64,000 nt of DNA, taken from Cellulomonas alba. GTDB taxonomy: Bacteria > Actinomycetota > Actinomycetes > Actinomycetales > Cellulomonadaceae. The position numbers were made by a program, and so were the translations under genes. The notes beneath the pieces are model-generated. The model was not told the origin of the DNA. It was given only the letters and a program-made list of their open reading frames with translations, and did not search any database. Numbering within the stretch: position 1 is the stretch's first letter; each line of letters opens with the position of its first letter. Location: the NCBI RefSeq assembly GCF_030362835.1, contig NZ_JAUCGQ010000001.1, forward strand, positions 1,219,461 to 1,283,460, given 5' to 3'. Shown one piece after another: positions 45,957-54,382 of this stretch.

Positions 45957-46223
45957 GGGGCTCACCCGGGGCGCGGCGAGACTCCGGCGCAGGCGCGCCG
46001 CGTCGATCCGCCAGTAGCCCTGCCGGACCCCGTCGACCTCGACCACGGGCACCAGCTCGGAGAGGTCCGCGCGCAGGTCGGCGTCCACCAGGTCGTCGAC
46101 GTCGAGCTCGGTCCACGTGGCGCCCGACTCGGCGCACACCTGCTCCACGACCAGCCGGGCGTCGTCGCAGAGGTGGCACCCGGCGCGGCCGTAGAGCAGC
46201 ACGCGCGGCACGTGGTCCGTCAT
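45954..46223 (-). CDS. Glutaredoxin-like protein
   Basis: 89-residue thioredoxin-fold protein with CHLC at residues 16-19 (LLYGRAGCHLCDDARLVVEQ) and a C-terminal VPVVEVDGVRQGYWRID holding the cis-proline. Of the glutaredoxin-like DUF836 kind seen beside redox and haem genes (compare Rv0508, as recalled). The ATG at 46221-46223 is chosen over an upstream in-frame start because TACCGT lies seven bases before it. Same strand as rex, which follows immediately. Confidence 0.85.
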   Translation of the reverse strand: MTDHVPRVLLYGRAGCHLCDDARLVVEQVCAESGATWTELDVDDLVDADLRADLSELVPVVEVDGVRQGYWRIDAARLRRSLAAPRVSP

Positions 46224-46230
46224 GCGCACC

Positions 46231-46236
46231 ACGGTA
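46231..46236 (-). promoter_or_regulatory. -10 box (TACCGT) of the glutaredoxin-like gene
   Basis: TAnnnT box seven bases before the ATG at 46223, with no Shine-Dalgarno. Confidence 0.45.
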
Positions 46237-46309
46237 GGCGACCATGGTGCGCATGCCCGGCTCACAGCGACCTCACATGGTTGCCCAGGGCTCGCTCAGA
46301 ACCCGTCCC

Positions 46310-46315
46310 TACAGT
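46310..46315 (+). promoter_or_regulatory. -10 box (TACAGT) of the HAD phosphatase gene
   Basis: TAnnnT box exactly six bases before the ATG at 46322; the nearest Shine-Dalgarno-like sequence (GGCGG) is too close to act. Confidence 0.5.
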
Positions 46316-46321
46316 GGCGGT

Positions 46322-47149
46322 ATGTCCGAGCCGTTCGACGCCCGCCCGGTGTCCCTCGTGCCGGACACCGTCACCGCCGCCTTCTTCGACGTCGACAACA
46401 CGATCGTCCGCGGCGCGAGCTCGTTCCACATGGCGCGCGGCCTGCATCGCCGCGGCTTCTTCAAGGCGCGCGACATCGCCCGGTTCGCGGTCCACACCGC
46501 GCGCTACGTGACGATGGGCGAGAACGCCGAGGCGATCGACCGGCTGCGCGAGCGCGCGCTCGAGCTGATCAGCGGGCACTCGGTGGACGACGTCACCGCG
46601 GTCGCCGAGCAGGTCTACGACGAGGTGCTGCACGACCGCATCTACCCCGGCACGAAGGCGCTGCTCGACGCGCACGTCGCGGCGGGCCACCAGGTGTGGC
46701 TCGTGACGGCCTCGCCGGTCGAGATCGGCGACCTGCTGGCGCGCCGCCTCGGTGCCACCGGCTGCATCGGCACGTGCGCCGAGCACCGCGCGGGCGTCTA
46801 CACCGGCCGCCTCGTGGGCGACCTGATGCACGGCCGCGCCAAGGCGGACGCGGTGCGCACGCTCGCGGCACGCGAGGGCGTCGACCTCGGGCGGTCGTAC
46901 GCGTACGGCGACTCGGCCAACGACGTCGCGATCCTCTCGGCCGTCGGCCACCCGGTCGCGATCAACCCCGATGGGCACCTGCGACGGCACGCACGCGCCG
47001 CGGGCTGGACGACGCACGAGTTCCGCGACCGGCGCCGCACCGCGCGGCGCGGCGCGTCCGTGGCGAGCGCCGCCGGCCTCGCGTGGGGCCTGGGCCTCGC
47101 GGCCCGAGCAGCGCGCCGCGCGTACCGCGGACCGGCCGCGGACGTCTGA
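46322..47149 (+). CDS. HAD-IB family (SerB-like) hydrolase
   Basis: Haloacid-dehalogenase phosphatase related to phosphoserine phosphatase. Motif I FFDVDNTIVRG gives the nucleophile Asp23 and acid/base Asp25; motif II LVTASP; motif IV YGDSANDVAIL. 275 residues, with an Arg/Ala-rich C-terminal helix. Substrate not assignable: subclass IB enzymes include phosphoserine and lipid phosphatases. Divergent from the glutaredoxin-like gene. Confidence 0.88.
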   Translation: MSEPFDARPVSLVPDTVTAAFFDVDNTIVRGASSFHMARGLHRRGFFKARDIARFAVHTARYVTMGENAEAIDRLRERALELISGHSVDDVTAVAEQVYDEVLHDRIYPGTKALLDAHVAAGHQVWLVTASPVEIGDLLARRLGATGCIGTCAEHRAGVYTGRLVGDLMHGRAKADAVRTLAAREGVDLGRSYAYGDSANDVAILSAVGHPVAINPDGHLRRHARAAGWTTHEFRDRRRTARRGASVASAAGLAWGLGLAARAARRAYRGPAADV

Positions 47150-47197
47150 GCGCAACGGGACCGCGGAGCACCGGAGCCGCGCTGCGACACTGGACGC

Positions 47198-47728
47198 ATG
47201 GCCCCCACCGTGCGCCCCGCCGAGCCCGACGACGTCGCCGCGCTGGCGGAGCTGGCCGCGCTGACGTTCCCGCTCGCGTGCCCGCCCGGCTCGACGCCCG
47301 CCGACCAGCAGGCGTTCATCGCGCGGCACCTCTCGTCCGAGCGGTTCGCCGACTACCTCGCCGACGACGCACGCACCGTGCTCGTGGCCGCGCTCGACGA
47401 CGAGCTCGTCGGCTACACGATGCTCGTGGCCGGCGAGCCTGGCGACGACGAGGTCCGCGCCGCGCTGCGCATCCGGCCGACCGTCGAGCTCAGCAAGTGC
47501 TACGTCCACCCCGGGCACCACGGCGCGGGGGTGTCGCACGCGCTGATGACGGCGTCGATCGATGCCGGCCGGGCCGGTGGCGCGCTCGGCATGTGGCTCG
47601 GCGTCAACCAGCTCAACGCGCGCGCCCAGGCGTTCTACGCCCGCAGCGGGTTCGAGCGCGTGGGCGTCAAGCACTTCGTGGTGGGCAGCCGGCTCGAGGA
47701 CGACTTCGTCTACGAGCGCGCGCTGTAG
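47198..47728 (+). CDS. GNAT family N-acetyltransferase
   Basis: Acetyl-CoA-dependent transferase of 176 residues. The fold is recognisable from TVRPAEPDDVAALAELAALT at the start, LSKCYVHPGHHGAGVSHALM (acetyl-CoA binding loop) and LGVNQLNARAQAFYARSGFE. Substrate unknown. GACACT lies six bases before the ATG, a weak leaderless-type box. Ends at a terminator shared with the bS22 gene. Confidence 0.88.
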   Translation: MAPTVRPAEPDDVAALAELAALTFPLACPPGSTPADQQAFIARHLSSERFADYLADDARTVLVAALDDELVGYTMLVAGEPGDDEVRAALRIRPTVELSKCYVHPGHHGAGVSHALMTASIDAGRAGGALGMWLGVNQLNARAQAFYARSGFERVGVKHFVVGSRLEDDFVYERAL

Positions 47729-47751
47729 ACGGAGAAGGCGCCGGGAACACG

Positions 47752-47777
47752 TCGGGCCCGGCAGGTGCCGGGCCCGA
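47752..47777. terminator. Bidirectional hairpin terminator
   Basis: Perfect 11-bp stem (TCGGGCCCGGC and its complement) with an AGGT loop, between the convergent acetyltransferase and bS22 genes. Confidence 0.8.
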
Positions 47778-47782
47778 GCGGG

Positions 47783-47881
47783 TCACTTCTTGTTGCGACG
47801 CTGGTGACGCGTCTTGCGAAGCAGCTTGCGGTGCTTCTTCTTGGCCATCCGCTTGCGGCGCTTCTTGATGACGGAGCCCAT
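47783..47881 (-). CDS. Small ribosomal protein bS22 (AURKAIP1/COX24 type)
   Basis: 32-residue, extremely basic protein: it opens MGSVIKKRRKRMAKKKHRKL and continues to RNKK. This matches the tiny actinobacterial protein known in mycobacteria as bS22, which sits near the decoding centre of the 30S subunit. ATG at 47879-47881. Codon use includes several AAG/CGC lysine and arginine codons as expected for a highly expressed gene. Next to the excisionase-like regulator, as in M. tuberculosis (Rv0500B/Rv0500A, as recalled). Confidence 0.93.
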   Translation of the reverse strand: MGSVIKKRRKRMAKKKHRKLLRKTRHQRRNKK

Positions 47882-48044
47882 AGGTCTCACTCGCTTTCCT
47901 GGGAGGCGCCGGCGGCGGCCGGGCCATGGGTGGTCGATCGGCGCGCGGCACGATCGTCCACGCACGGGAAAGTCCGAGCACATACCTTACGCGATCACGG
48001 GCACCCGCCGCCCGGACCCTGTCGACGTCGCCGCCGACGCCGCG

Positions 48045-48269
48045 TCAGGAGGAGAGGCGGCCGCGGTCCTCGGGCTGCTCGGCGACCGTGACGTTCGTCG
48101 CGAGGTAGTGGTCCAGCGCGTCCTGCGGGACGCGGAACGAGCGGCCGACGCGGACCGCGGGCAGCTCCCCGGCGTGCAGGAGCCGGTACACGGTCATCTT
48201 CGACACGCGCATGACGTCCGCGACCTCGAGCACCGTGAGGTAGCGGGTACGACCCGGCTGGTCGGCCAT
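48045..48269 (-). CDS. Small excisionase-type helix-turn-helix DNA-binding protein
   Basis: 74-residue MerR-like/excisionase-fold protein: YLTVLEVADVMRVSKMTVYR (helix-turn-helix), then LLHAGELPAVRVGRSFRVPQ (wing) and a short acidic end. Despite the family name no mobile element is near; the type is common in actinobacteria as a housekeeping regulator (BldC-like, Rv0500A-like). AAGGAAG lies four to five bases before the ATG at 48267-48269. 163 bp upstream of the bS22 gene, same strand. Confidence 0.88.
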   Translation of the reverse strand: MADQPGRTRYLTVLEVADVMRVSKMTVYRLLHAGELPAVRVGRSFRVPQDALDHYLATNVTVAEQPEDRGRLSS

Positions 48270-48422
48270 CGTTCTTCCTTCTTCGTCCGGCGACGCGTCG
48301 GACCCGCGCACCCGCCCGACGGATGCAGGGGAAACCCTAGTGGCGGGTGGGGCTGCTGTGAAAGTGGTGAACTCCTGGGACGACCAGTCGGGCGACCGCC
48401 GCGCGGGTGACGAAGCGGCTGG

Positions 48423-49610
48423 TCAGTCCAGCTCCGGGTCCAGCCCGAGCGACGGGAACGCCGCCGCGCGCGTGGCCCGGACCGCGCGGTCGAGGTCGTC
48501 GCCCGGGTCGTAGCCCGCCGACCACGCGCGCACCGCGGGCGTCGTGCCGTCGGACATCGTCGCCGGCCCCGAGCGGCCGTACCGGTCGCGCACGAACGTG
48601 CGCCACGACTCGGGCACGGGGGTCGCGGGGTCGACCGGCCGGTGCGCGGCGATCGCGACGAGGTGCGTCCACACACGGGGCACGACGTCGAGCACGGCGT
48701 ATCCCCCGCCGCCGAGCGCCACCCACCGCCCGCCGGCCAGCTCGTGCGCGAGCCCGTGCAGCCGCTCGGCCGCGAGGCGCAGCCCGTCGACCGAGACGCG
48801 CAGGTCGGTGAGCGGGTCGAGCGCGTGCGCGTCGCAGCCGTGCTGCGTGACGAGGACGTCGGGCTCGAACGCGCGCAGCACCGCAGGCACGACGGCGTCG
48901 ATCGCCCGCAGCCAGCCCGTGTCGCCCGTGCCCGACGGCAGCGCGATGTTGACGGCCGAGCCCTCGGCCCGCGGGCCGCCCGTCTCGTTCGAGAACCCGG
49001 TGCCCGGGAACAGGTGCCGCCCCGTCTCGTGCAGCGACACCGTGAGCACCCGCGGGTCGTCCCAGAACACGGCCTGCACGCCGTCGCCGTGGTGCGCGTC
49101 GACGTCGACGTACGCCACGCGCCGGGCACCGGCGTCGAGGAGCGCGTGGATCGCGATCGCCGCGTCGTTGTAGACGCAGAAGCCCGAGGCCGCGCCCGGC
49201 ATGGCGTGGTGCAGGCCGCCCGCGACGTTGACCGCGTGCTCGACCTCGCCGCGCCACACCGCGAGCGCCGCGTCGACCGAGCCGGACGCGACCCGCGCAG
49301 CGGCCTCGTGCATGTGCGGGAACACCGGGTCGTCGTCGGTGCCGAGGCCGCGCGCCGGGTCGGGCGTCCCTCGCTCGGACGCTGCTCGGACGGCCGCGAC
49401 GTAGTCGGCGTCGTGCACGGTGAGCAGCAGCTCGTCCGACGCCGGCTCGGCGCCCACGAGGCGGGCGCCGTCGAGCACGCCGAGCGACTCCGCCAGCCGG
49501 ATCGTCAGGTCCAGGCGCTCGCTCGTCATCGGGTGGCCGTGGCCGAAGTCGTAGCTCAGCATCTCGGGCGCCCACACCACGTGCACGCGCGGGTCCGGCC
49601 TGTCCGTCAT
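48423..49610 (-). CDS. AcuC-type histone-deacetylase-fold protein
   Basis: Zinc-dependent deacetylase, related to AcuC, which deacetylates acetyl-CoA synthetase. Catalytic features: GLHHAMPGAASGFCVYNDAA (tandem His and the substrate loop), YVDVDAHHGDGVQAVFW (zinc Asp and His), VLVTQHGCDAHALDPL (zinc Asp) and GGGGYAV. 395 residues, normal. ATG at 49608-49610; GACGGT lies six bases upstream as a weak leaderless-type box. Single gene divergent from the potassium transporter. Confidence 0.9.
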   Translation of the reverse strand: MTDRPDPRVHVVWAPEMLSYDFGHGHPMTSERLDLTIRLAESLGVLDGARLVGAEPASDELLLTVHDADYVAAVRAASERGTPDPARGLGTDDDPVFPHMHEAAARVASGSVDAALAVWRGEVEHAVNVAGGLHHAMPGAASGFCVYNDAAIAIHALLDAGARRVAYVDVDAHHGDGVQAVFWDDPRVLTVSLHETGRHLFPGTGFSNETGGPRAEGSAVNIALPSGTGDTGWLRAIDAVVPAVLRAFEPDVLVTQHGCDAHALDPLTDLRVSVDGLRLAAERLHGLAHELAGGRWVALGGGGYAVLDVVPRVWTHLVAIAAHRPVDPATPVPESWRTFVRDRYGRSGPATMSDGTTPAVRAWSAGYDPGDDLDRAVRATRAAAFPSLGLDPELD

Positions 49611-49736
49611 GCCGACACCGTCGCACCGGCGCGCGGCGTGTGTCGAACGGTGTCCGCGGCGGCCCTGAGCCCGCGACCTGCCCGGCGACCGGGCCGGTCG
49701 CATGCCACAGTGGGCCCGTCGGCGACGGGAGGTGGC

Positions 49737-51107
49737 ATGGCGGGCGGGTTCCGGGGCGTGACGTGGGGGGCGCGCGAGTTCGTCGACCGCGTCGCCCGAC
49801 GGTCCCCGGCCCGGCTGGCGCTCGGGGTGTTCGGCTCCGTCATCGCCGTGGTCACCGCGCTCCTCGCCGCACCGTGGGCCACGACGAGCGGCCACTCGGC
49901 CCCGTTCGTGGACACGCTCTTCACCGCGACGTCCGCGACGACCGTCACGGGGCTCACCGTCGTGCCGACCGGCACGTACTGGTCCACGTACGGGCTCGTC
50001 GTGATCCTCGTGGCGATCAAGGTCGGCGGCCTCGGCGTCATGACGCTGGCGTCGCTGCTCGGCCTCGCGGTGTCGCGCCGGCTGGGGCTGACCCAGAAGC
50101 TGCTCGTCTCGTCCGAGACGAAGGTGACGCGGCTCGGCGAGGTCGGCTCGCTCGTGCGGACCGTGATCGTCGCGTCGACCGCGCTCGAGGTGACCATCGC
50201 GGTGGTGCTGTTCCCGCGGTTCCTGATCGACGGCGAGGGCGCGGGGACGGCCGCGTGGCACTCGGTGTTCTACGCCGTCTCGGCGTTCAACAACGCCGGC
50301 TTCGTGCCGACCGAGCAGGGGCTCGTGCCGTACGGGTCCGACTGGTGGGTGCTGCTGCCGATCACCGTCGGCGTGTTCATCGGGTCGCTGGGCTTCCCGG
50401 TGATCCTCAACGTCGCGCGGCGGCTGCGCCAGCCTCGCCGCTGGTCGCTGCACTCGAAGCTGACGATCGCCACGAGCCTCGCGCTCGCCGCGGCGGGCGT
50501 GGTGCTGATCGGGGCGCTCGAGTGGAACAACACGTTCCGCGGGCTGTCGCCGTCCGGGCACGTGATCGCGTCGCTGTTCGCCGGCGTCATGCCGCGCTCG
50601 GGCGGCCTGTCGACCGTCGACGTCGGCCAGATGCACCAGACGACGTGGCTCGTGCAGGACTCGCTCATGTTCGTCGGTGGCGGCTCGGCGTCGACCGCGG
50701 GCGGCATCAAGGTGACGACGCTCGCCGTCATGCTGCTCGCGATCGTGGCCGAGGGACGCGGCGACCGGGACGTCGAGGCGTTCGGCAAGCGCATCCCGCG
50801 CGACATCCTGCAGGTCGCGATCGCCGTCTCGTTGATCTCCGCGACGTTCGTGCTGATCTGCTCGCTGCTGCTGCTCGGCATGACGGACCTCGGGCTCGAC
50901 CGCGTGCTGTTCGAGACGATCTCGGCGTTCGGCACGTGCGGCCTGTCCACCGGCATCACGCCGCACCTGCCCACCGGCGCCAAGTACGTGCTCGTCGTGC
51001 TCATGTTCATCGGCCGGACCGGCACGATCACGGTTGCGGCGGCCCTCGCGCTGCGCAACCGTCGACGGGTCATCCGGCTCCCGGAAGAGAGGCCGATCAT
51101 TGGCTGA
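49737..51107 (+). CDS. TrkH/KtrB family potassium transporter membrane subunit
   Basis: Ion-conducting subunit of a Ktr/Trk potassium uptake system. Four pore loops of the superfamily are visible as Gly-containing selectivity segments: SATTVTGLTV, SAFNNAGFVP, ASTAGGIKV and SAFGTCGLST. 456 residues with eight main helices. GGGAGG lies four to five bases before the ATG at 49737. The 3' end overlaps the regulatory subunit gene by eight bases. Confidence 0.93.
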   Translation: MAGGFRGVTWGAREFVDRVARRSPARLALGVFGSVIAVVTALLAAPWATTSGHSAPFVDTLFTATSATTVTGLTVVPTGTYWSTYGLVVILVAIKVGGLGVMTLASLLGLAVSRRLGLTQKLLVSSETKVTRLGEVGSLVRTVIVASTALEVTIAVVLFPRFLIDGEGAGTAAWHSVFYAVSAFNNAGFVPTEQGLVPYGSDWWVLLPITVGVFIGSLGFPVILNVARRLRQPRRWSLHSKLTIATSLALAAAGVVLIGALEWNNTFRGLSPSGHVIASLFAGVMPRSGGLSTVDVGQMHQTTWLVQDSLMFVGGGSASTAGGIKVTTLAVMLLAIVAEGRGDRDVEAFGKRIPRDILQVAIAVSLISATFVLICSLLLLGMTDLGLDRVLFETISAFGTCGLSTGITPHLPTGAKYVLVVLMFIGRTGTITVAAALALRNRRRVIRLPEERPIIG

Positions 51108-51798
51108 ACGCACGCAGGACGTCCCGGCCGGCGGCCCGCGGTCGCCCCGGAAGCCCGACGCGACCCTCGTCATCGGGCTCGGGCGGTTCGGGTCCTCGAT
51201 CGCGGGCACGCTCGAGCGGCTCGGGCAGGACGTGCTCGCGGTCGAGAAGGACCCCGACCTCGTGGCGCAGTGGTCGGGGCGCGTCGCCCTCGTCGAGGCC
51301 GACGCGACGAACCCCGACGCGCTCGACCAGCTCGGGGCACGGGAGTTCCCGGTGGCCGTGGTGGGCGTCGGCTCGGCGCTCGAGGCGTCGGTGCTGATCA
51401 CCGGGAACCTCGTCGACATCGGCATCCCGCAGATCTGGGCGAAGGCGATCTCCGGGGAGCACGCGCGGATCCTCCAGCGGATCGGCGCGCACCACGTGGT
51501 GCTGCCCGAGGCCGACGCGGGTGCGCGGGTCGCGCACCTCGTCTCCGGCAAGCTGCTCGACTACATCGAGGTCGAGGACGGGTTCACGGTCGTCAAGATG
51601 CGCCCGCCGAAGGAGACGCAGGGGTTCACCATCGCGCAGTCGAAGATCCGGACCCGCTACGGCGTCACGGTGATCGGCGTGAAGAGCCCGGGGCGCGACT
51701 TCGTGTTCGCGACACCCGACACGCGCATCTCGGCGAACGACCTGGTCATCGTCTCGGGTCACGCCGACCTGCTGGAGCGGTTCGCGGCCCGGCCCTGA
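51100..51798 (+). CDS. TrkA/KtrA family potassium uptake regulatory subunit
   Basis: Cytoplasmic nucleotide-binding gate of the transporter above. N-terminal RCK Rossmann domain with VIGLGRFGSSIAGTLERLG and a trailing acidic VEKDPDLV; C-terminal TrkA-C domain near residues 140-225. One copy of each domain in 232 residues, the KtrA layout. A TTG start at 51100 is used, with GAGAGG seven bases before, inside the last codons of the membrane subunit gene. Confidence 0.92.
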   Translation: MAERTQDVPAGGPRSPRKPDATLVIGLGRFGSSIAGTLERLGQDVLAVEKDPDLVAQWSGRVALVEADATNPDALDQLGAREFPVAVVGVGSALEASVLITGNLVDIGIPQIWAKAISGEHARILQRIGAHHVVLPEADAGARVAHLVSGKLLDYIEVEDGFTVVKMRPPKETQGFTIAQSKIRTRYGVTVIGVKSPGRDFVFATPDTRISANDLVIVSGHADLLERFAARP

Positions 51799-51822
51799 GC
51801 CCCGACCCGGCGCGACGGCGGC

Positions 51823-53535
51823 TCAGCCCCGGGACACCGCGTCGGCCGCGAGCACGAGGTAGACGGCGGCCGTCCACGTGTAGGCGCGGTCGCGCAGCCC
51901 CGCGCCCGTGCGGGCGTCGAAGTTCTCCGCGAAGCCGGACCGCTCGCACAGCGCGCGGAACCTCGCGCTCACGGTGTCGGCGAGGTCGGTGAACCCGCTG
52001 ACGCGCAGCCCGTCCTCGATGAGTGCGGTCGAGGGGGCCCAGATCGGGCCGCGCCAGTAGCCGTCGTCCTCGTAGTGCGGCGAGTCGACCGGCTCGGTCG
52101 CCGGGCCGAACTCGGTGAGGTGGCGTTCGACCCGCGCGGCGAGGGCGGCCCGGACGTCGTCGGGCAGGCGCTCACCGAGCACCAGAGGGAGCAGGTTGAG
52201 CAGGCTCGTGGCGGTGCTCGCGCGGCCCGAGAGCGCGCCGACCGCGACGAGCTCGGTGCCGGTCCACAGCTCGTCCACCAGCGCGTGGAGCAGCGCGTCG
52301 CGCTCCGCGCGCCAGGCGGCCGAGGCGAGCCCGAGCTCGTCGGACAGGTCCGCGAGCACCTCGAGCTGGAGCACGAGGAACGCCGCGAGGTCGGGCGACT
52401 CGATGACGCGGTCGACGTCGAACGTCGTGGAGTTGTCCCATCCGCTGTCGTTGCCGTGCTGGTAGTAGGGCAGCGCGTGGCCGGCCACGCGGCGACGCTC
52501 CAGCCAGAAGGTCGACCAGCGGGCGAGGCGCCCGTGGATCTCGCGGAGCTGCGCGTCGGTCAGCGCGCGGCTCGCGCGGGCCCGCAGGTGACGCAGCGCC
52601 CAGCCGTGGATCGGCGGCTTGACGAAGTTGTAGAGCACCTCGGAGTGCGTGATCGAGTCGGGCAGCGCGCCCGTCGCGTCCTGGTGGTCGAACGGCGCGA
52701 GGAACTGGTCGAGCGCGGCGTCGGGCTGGCCGGCCGCGAGCGCGAGCGCGTTGAAGCAGTGGTCCCAGCTCCAGAGCTTGTCCATCCAGTGCATCGACAT
52801 GAGGACCGACTCGCGCGCGGCGAGCCCCTCGGGCGCGGCCGTCGCCGACCACAGCACGTAGGCCGCGAGGTCCGCCGCCGGGGTCGCCGCCGACCGCCAC
52901 GGCGCGACCGCGTCGAGGTAGTCGGTGAACGTGCGGGCCACCGCGGCGACCGTCTCGTCGAACGTGCCGAGCGGCACGAACGGCTCGGCGGCGGCGTCGA
53001 TCTCCTCGACGACGGCCTCCCACGACGGCTCGCCCGCCCCGAGCGTCACGGCGCGGTCCGCGACGCCGAGCGCCTCGCTGCCGTCGACCTCGAGCCGACC
53101 CGTGAGCATCGTGACGCGGTAGCGCCGGCCCGTCTCGTACGACGTGAACACCGCGGAACCGTCGACGGGGTCGACGTACAGGTACGTGCCGGTGAACGGG
53201 GTGAGGCCGCCCGCGGCGTCGACGAGCCGCAGCGCGAGGGCCGTGCCCCGCAGCCGCAGCGCGCGCAGCCCGGCGAACACCGCCTCGACCGCGGCGTGAC
53301 CCGCGCGCCACGTGAACCGCGCGGCGTCGGCGTGCCACTCGACGGGCGCCGAGCCGGCGACCGGCTCGCAGCGCAGCACCGCGTGCATGCCGTTGCGGTG
53401 CGACACGAGGTGCACGTCGTCGTGGCGCGTGTGCAGCCCGACGACCGGCGACAGGTCGAGCCACGACCCGCGCACCGAGAACGGCACGTCGCGGACGTCG
53501 AAGGTGGGCAGCGCGAACGGGGGTGAGGGCGTCAT
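51823..53535 (-). CDS. Clan GH-G type glycosidase (MGH1/GH63-like)
   Basis: (alpha/alpha)6-barrel glycoside hydrolase. Family stretches: MHWMDKLWSWDHCFNALAL with the catalytic-acid region, PYYQHGNDSGWDNSTTFD, DDGYWRGPIWAPSTALI and FDARTGAGLRDRAYTWTAAV. 570 residues, no signal peptide, so it acts in the cytoplasm on imported sugar. The precise bond is not deducible; glucosidase or mannosyl/glucosylglycerate hydrolase are options. It ends the binding-protein/permease operon (12-bp gap), so it probably processes the imported substrate. Confidence 0.82.
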   Translation of the reverse strand: MTPSPPFALPTFDVRDVPFSVRGSWLDLSPVVGLHTRHDDVHLVSHRNGMHAVLRCEPVAGSAPVEWHADAARFTWRAGHAAVEAVFAGLRALRLRGTALALRLVDAAGGLTPFTGTYLYVDPVDGSAVFTSYETGRRYRVTMLTGRLEVDGSEALGVADRAVTLGAGEPSWEAVVEEIDAAAEPFVPLGTFDETVAAVARTFTDYLDAVAPWRSAATPAADLAAYVLWSATAAPEGLAARESVLMSMHWMDKLWSWDHCFNALALAAGQPDAALDQFLAPFDHQDATGALPDSITHSEVLYNFVKPPIHGWALRHLRARASRALTDAQLREIHGRLARWSTFWLERRRVAGHALPYYQHGNDSGWDNSTTFDVDRVIESPDLAAFLVLQLEVLADLSDELGLASAAWRAERDALLHALVDELWTGTELVAVGALSGRASTATSLLNLLPLVLGERLPDDVRAALAARVERHLTEFGPATEPVDSPHYEDDGYWRGPIWAPSTALIEDGLRVSGFTDLADTVSARFRALCERSGFAENFDARTGAGLRDRAYTWTAAVYLVLAADAVSRG

Positions 53536-53547
53536 CCGGGCTTTCTC

Positions 53548-54381
53548 TCAGTCCTTCACGGCGCCGGCGGTCACGCCGGCGGCCACGTACTTCTGCGCGA
53601 CGACCAGCAGGATCGCCGCGGGGATCGAGGCCAGGACGGCGGTCGCCATCATCGGGCCCCACTCCTGGTTCTGGGAGCCGATGTAGTCGTAGATGCCCAT
53701 CGTGATCGGGCGCAGGTCGCCCCCGCCGCGGTTGAGCGTCGACGCGAACAGGAAGTCGGACCACGCCCACAGGAACGCGAACAGGGCGACGGTCACGGCG
53801 GCGTTGCGCGACACCGGCAGCACGACCGACCGGAACGTGCGCCACTGCGACGCCCCGTCGATCTGTGCCGCCTGGAGGAGCTCGCGCGGGATGCCCGTCA
53901 TGAACGCGGCGAACAGCATGACCGCGAACGGCACGGCGATCGTCGAGTCGGCGAGGATCAGCCCCGGCACCGTGTCGAGGATCCCGAGGTTCGTGTAGAT
54001 CGTGTAGAACCCCAGGGCCATGACGACGGCCGGGACCATCTGCGCCACGATCAGCAGGAAGCTGAGCGTCCGCCGTCCCGGCAGGACCAGCTTGGACAGC
54101 GCGAACGCCGCGGGCGCCGCGATCAGCAGCGTGACGACGACCGTGCCGATGCCCACGACCATGCTCGTGCCGAGGTACGGCAGCTGGTCGTGCAGGACGA
54201 CGCGGTAGTGGTCGAGCGTGAAGTCCTTCGGGTACAGGTCCCCGTCGCGGATCGAGCCGCGGGCGGTGAGCGAGACGTTCACCATCCAGTAGACGGGGAA
54301 CAGCATCAGGGCGGTGAGGACCACGCCGACCGTGGTCTTCCACCACGTGCGGCGCACGCGGTGCTCGGTCAGGGCAGCCAT
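53548..54381 (-). CDS. Carbohydrate ABC transporter permease (MalG type)
   Basis: Inner-membrane permease with six helices and the EAA loop LLQAAQIDGASQWRTFRSVV contacting the ATPase. 277 residues. ATG at 54379-54381, two bases before the partner permease stop codon on the minus strand. No ATPase gene in the operon; a shared MsiK-like ATPase encoded elsewhere is the usual solution in actinobacteria. Confidence 0.93.
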   Translation of the reverse strand: MAALTEHRVRRTWWKTTVGVVLTALMLFPVYWMVNVSLTARGSIRDGDLYPKDFTLDHYRVVLHDQLPYLGTSMVVGIGTVVVTLLIAAPAAFALSKLVLPGRRTLSFLLIVAQMVPAVVMALGFYTIYTNLGILDTVPGLILADSTIAVPFAVMLFAAFMTGIPRELLQAAQIDGASQWRTFRSVVLPVSRNAAVTVALFAFLWAWSDFLFASTLNRGGGDLRPITMGIYDYIGSQNQEWGPMMATAVLASIPAAILLVVAQKYVAAGVTAGAVKD

Positions 54382-54382
54382 C

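Noticed and set aside
48045..48269. Excisionase-like gene as a sign of a prophage or integrated element
   Set aside because: No integrase, attachment repeats or phage genes are near, and this HTH type is a stable neighbour of the bS22 gene in actinobacteria.
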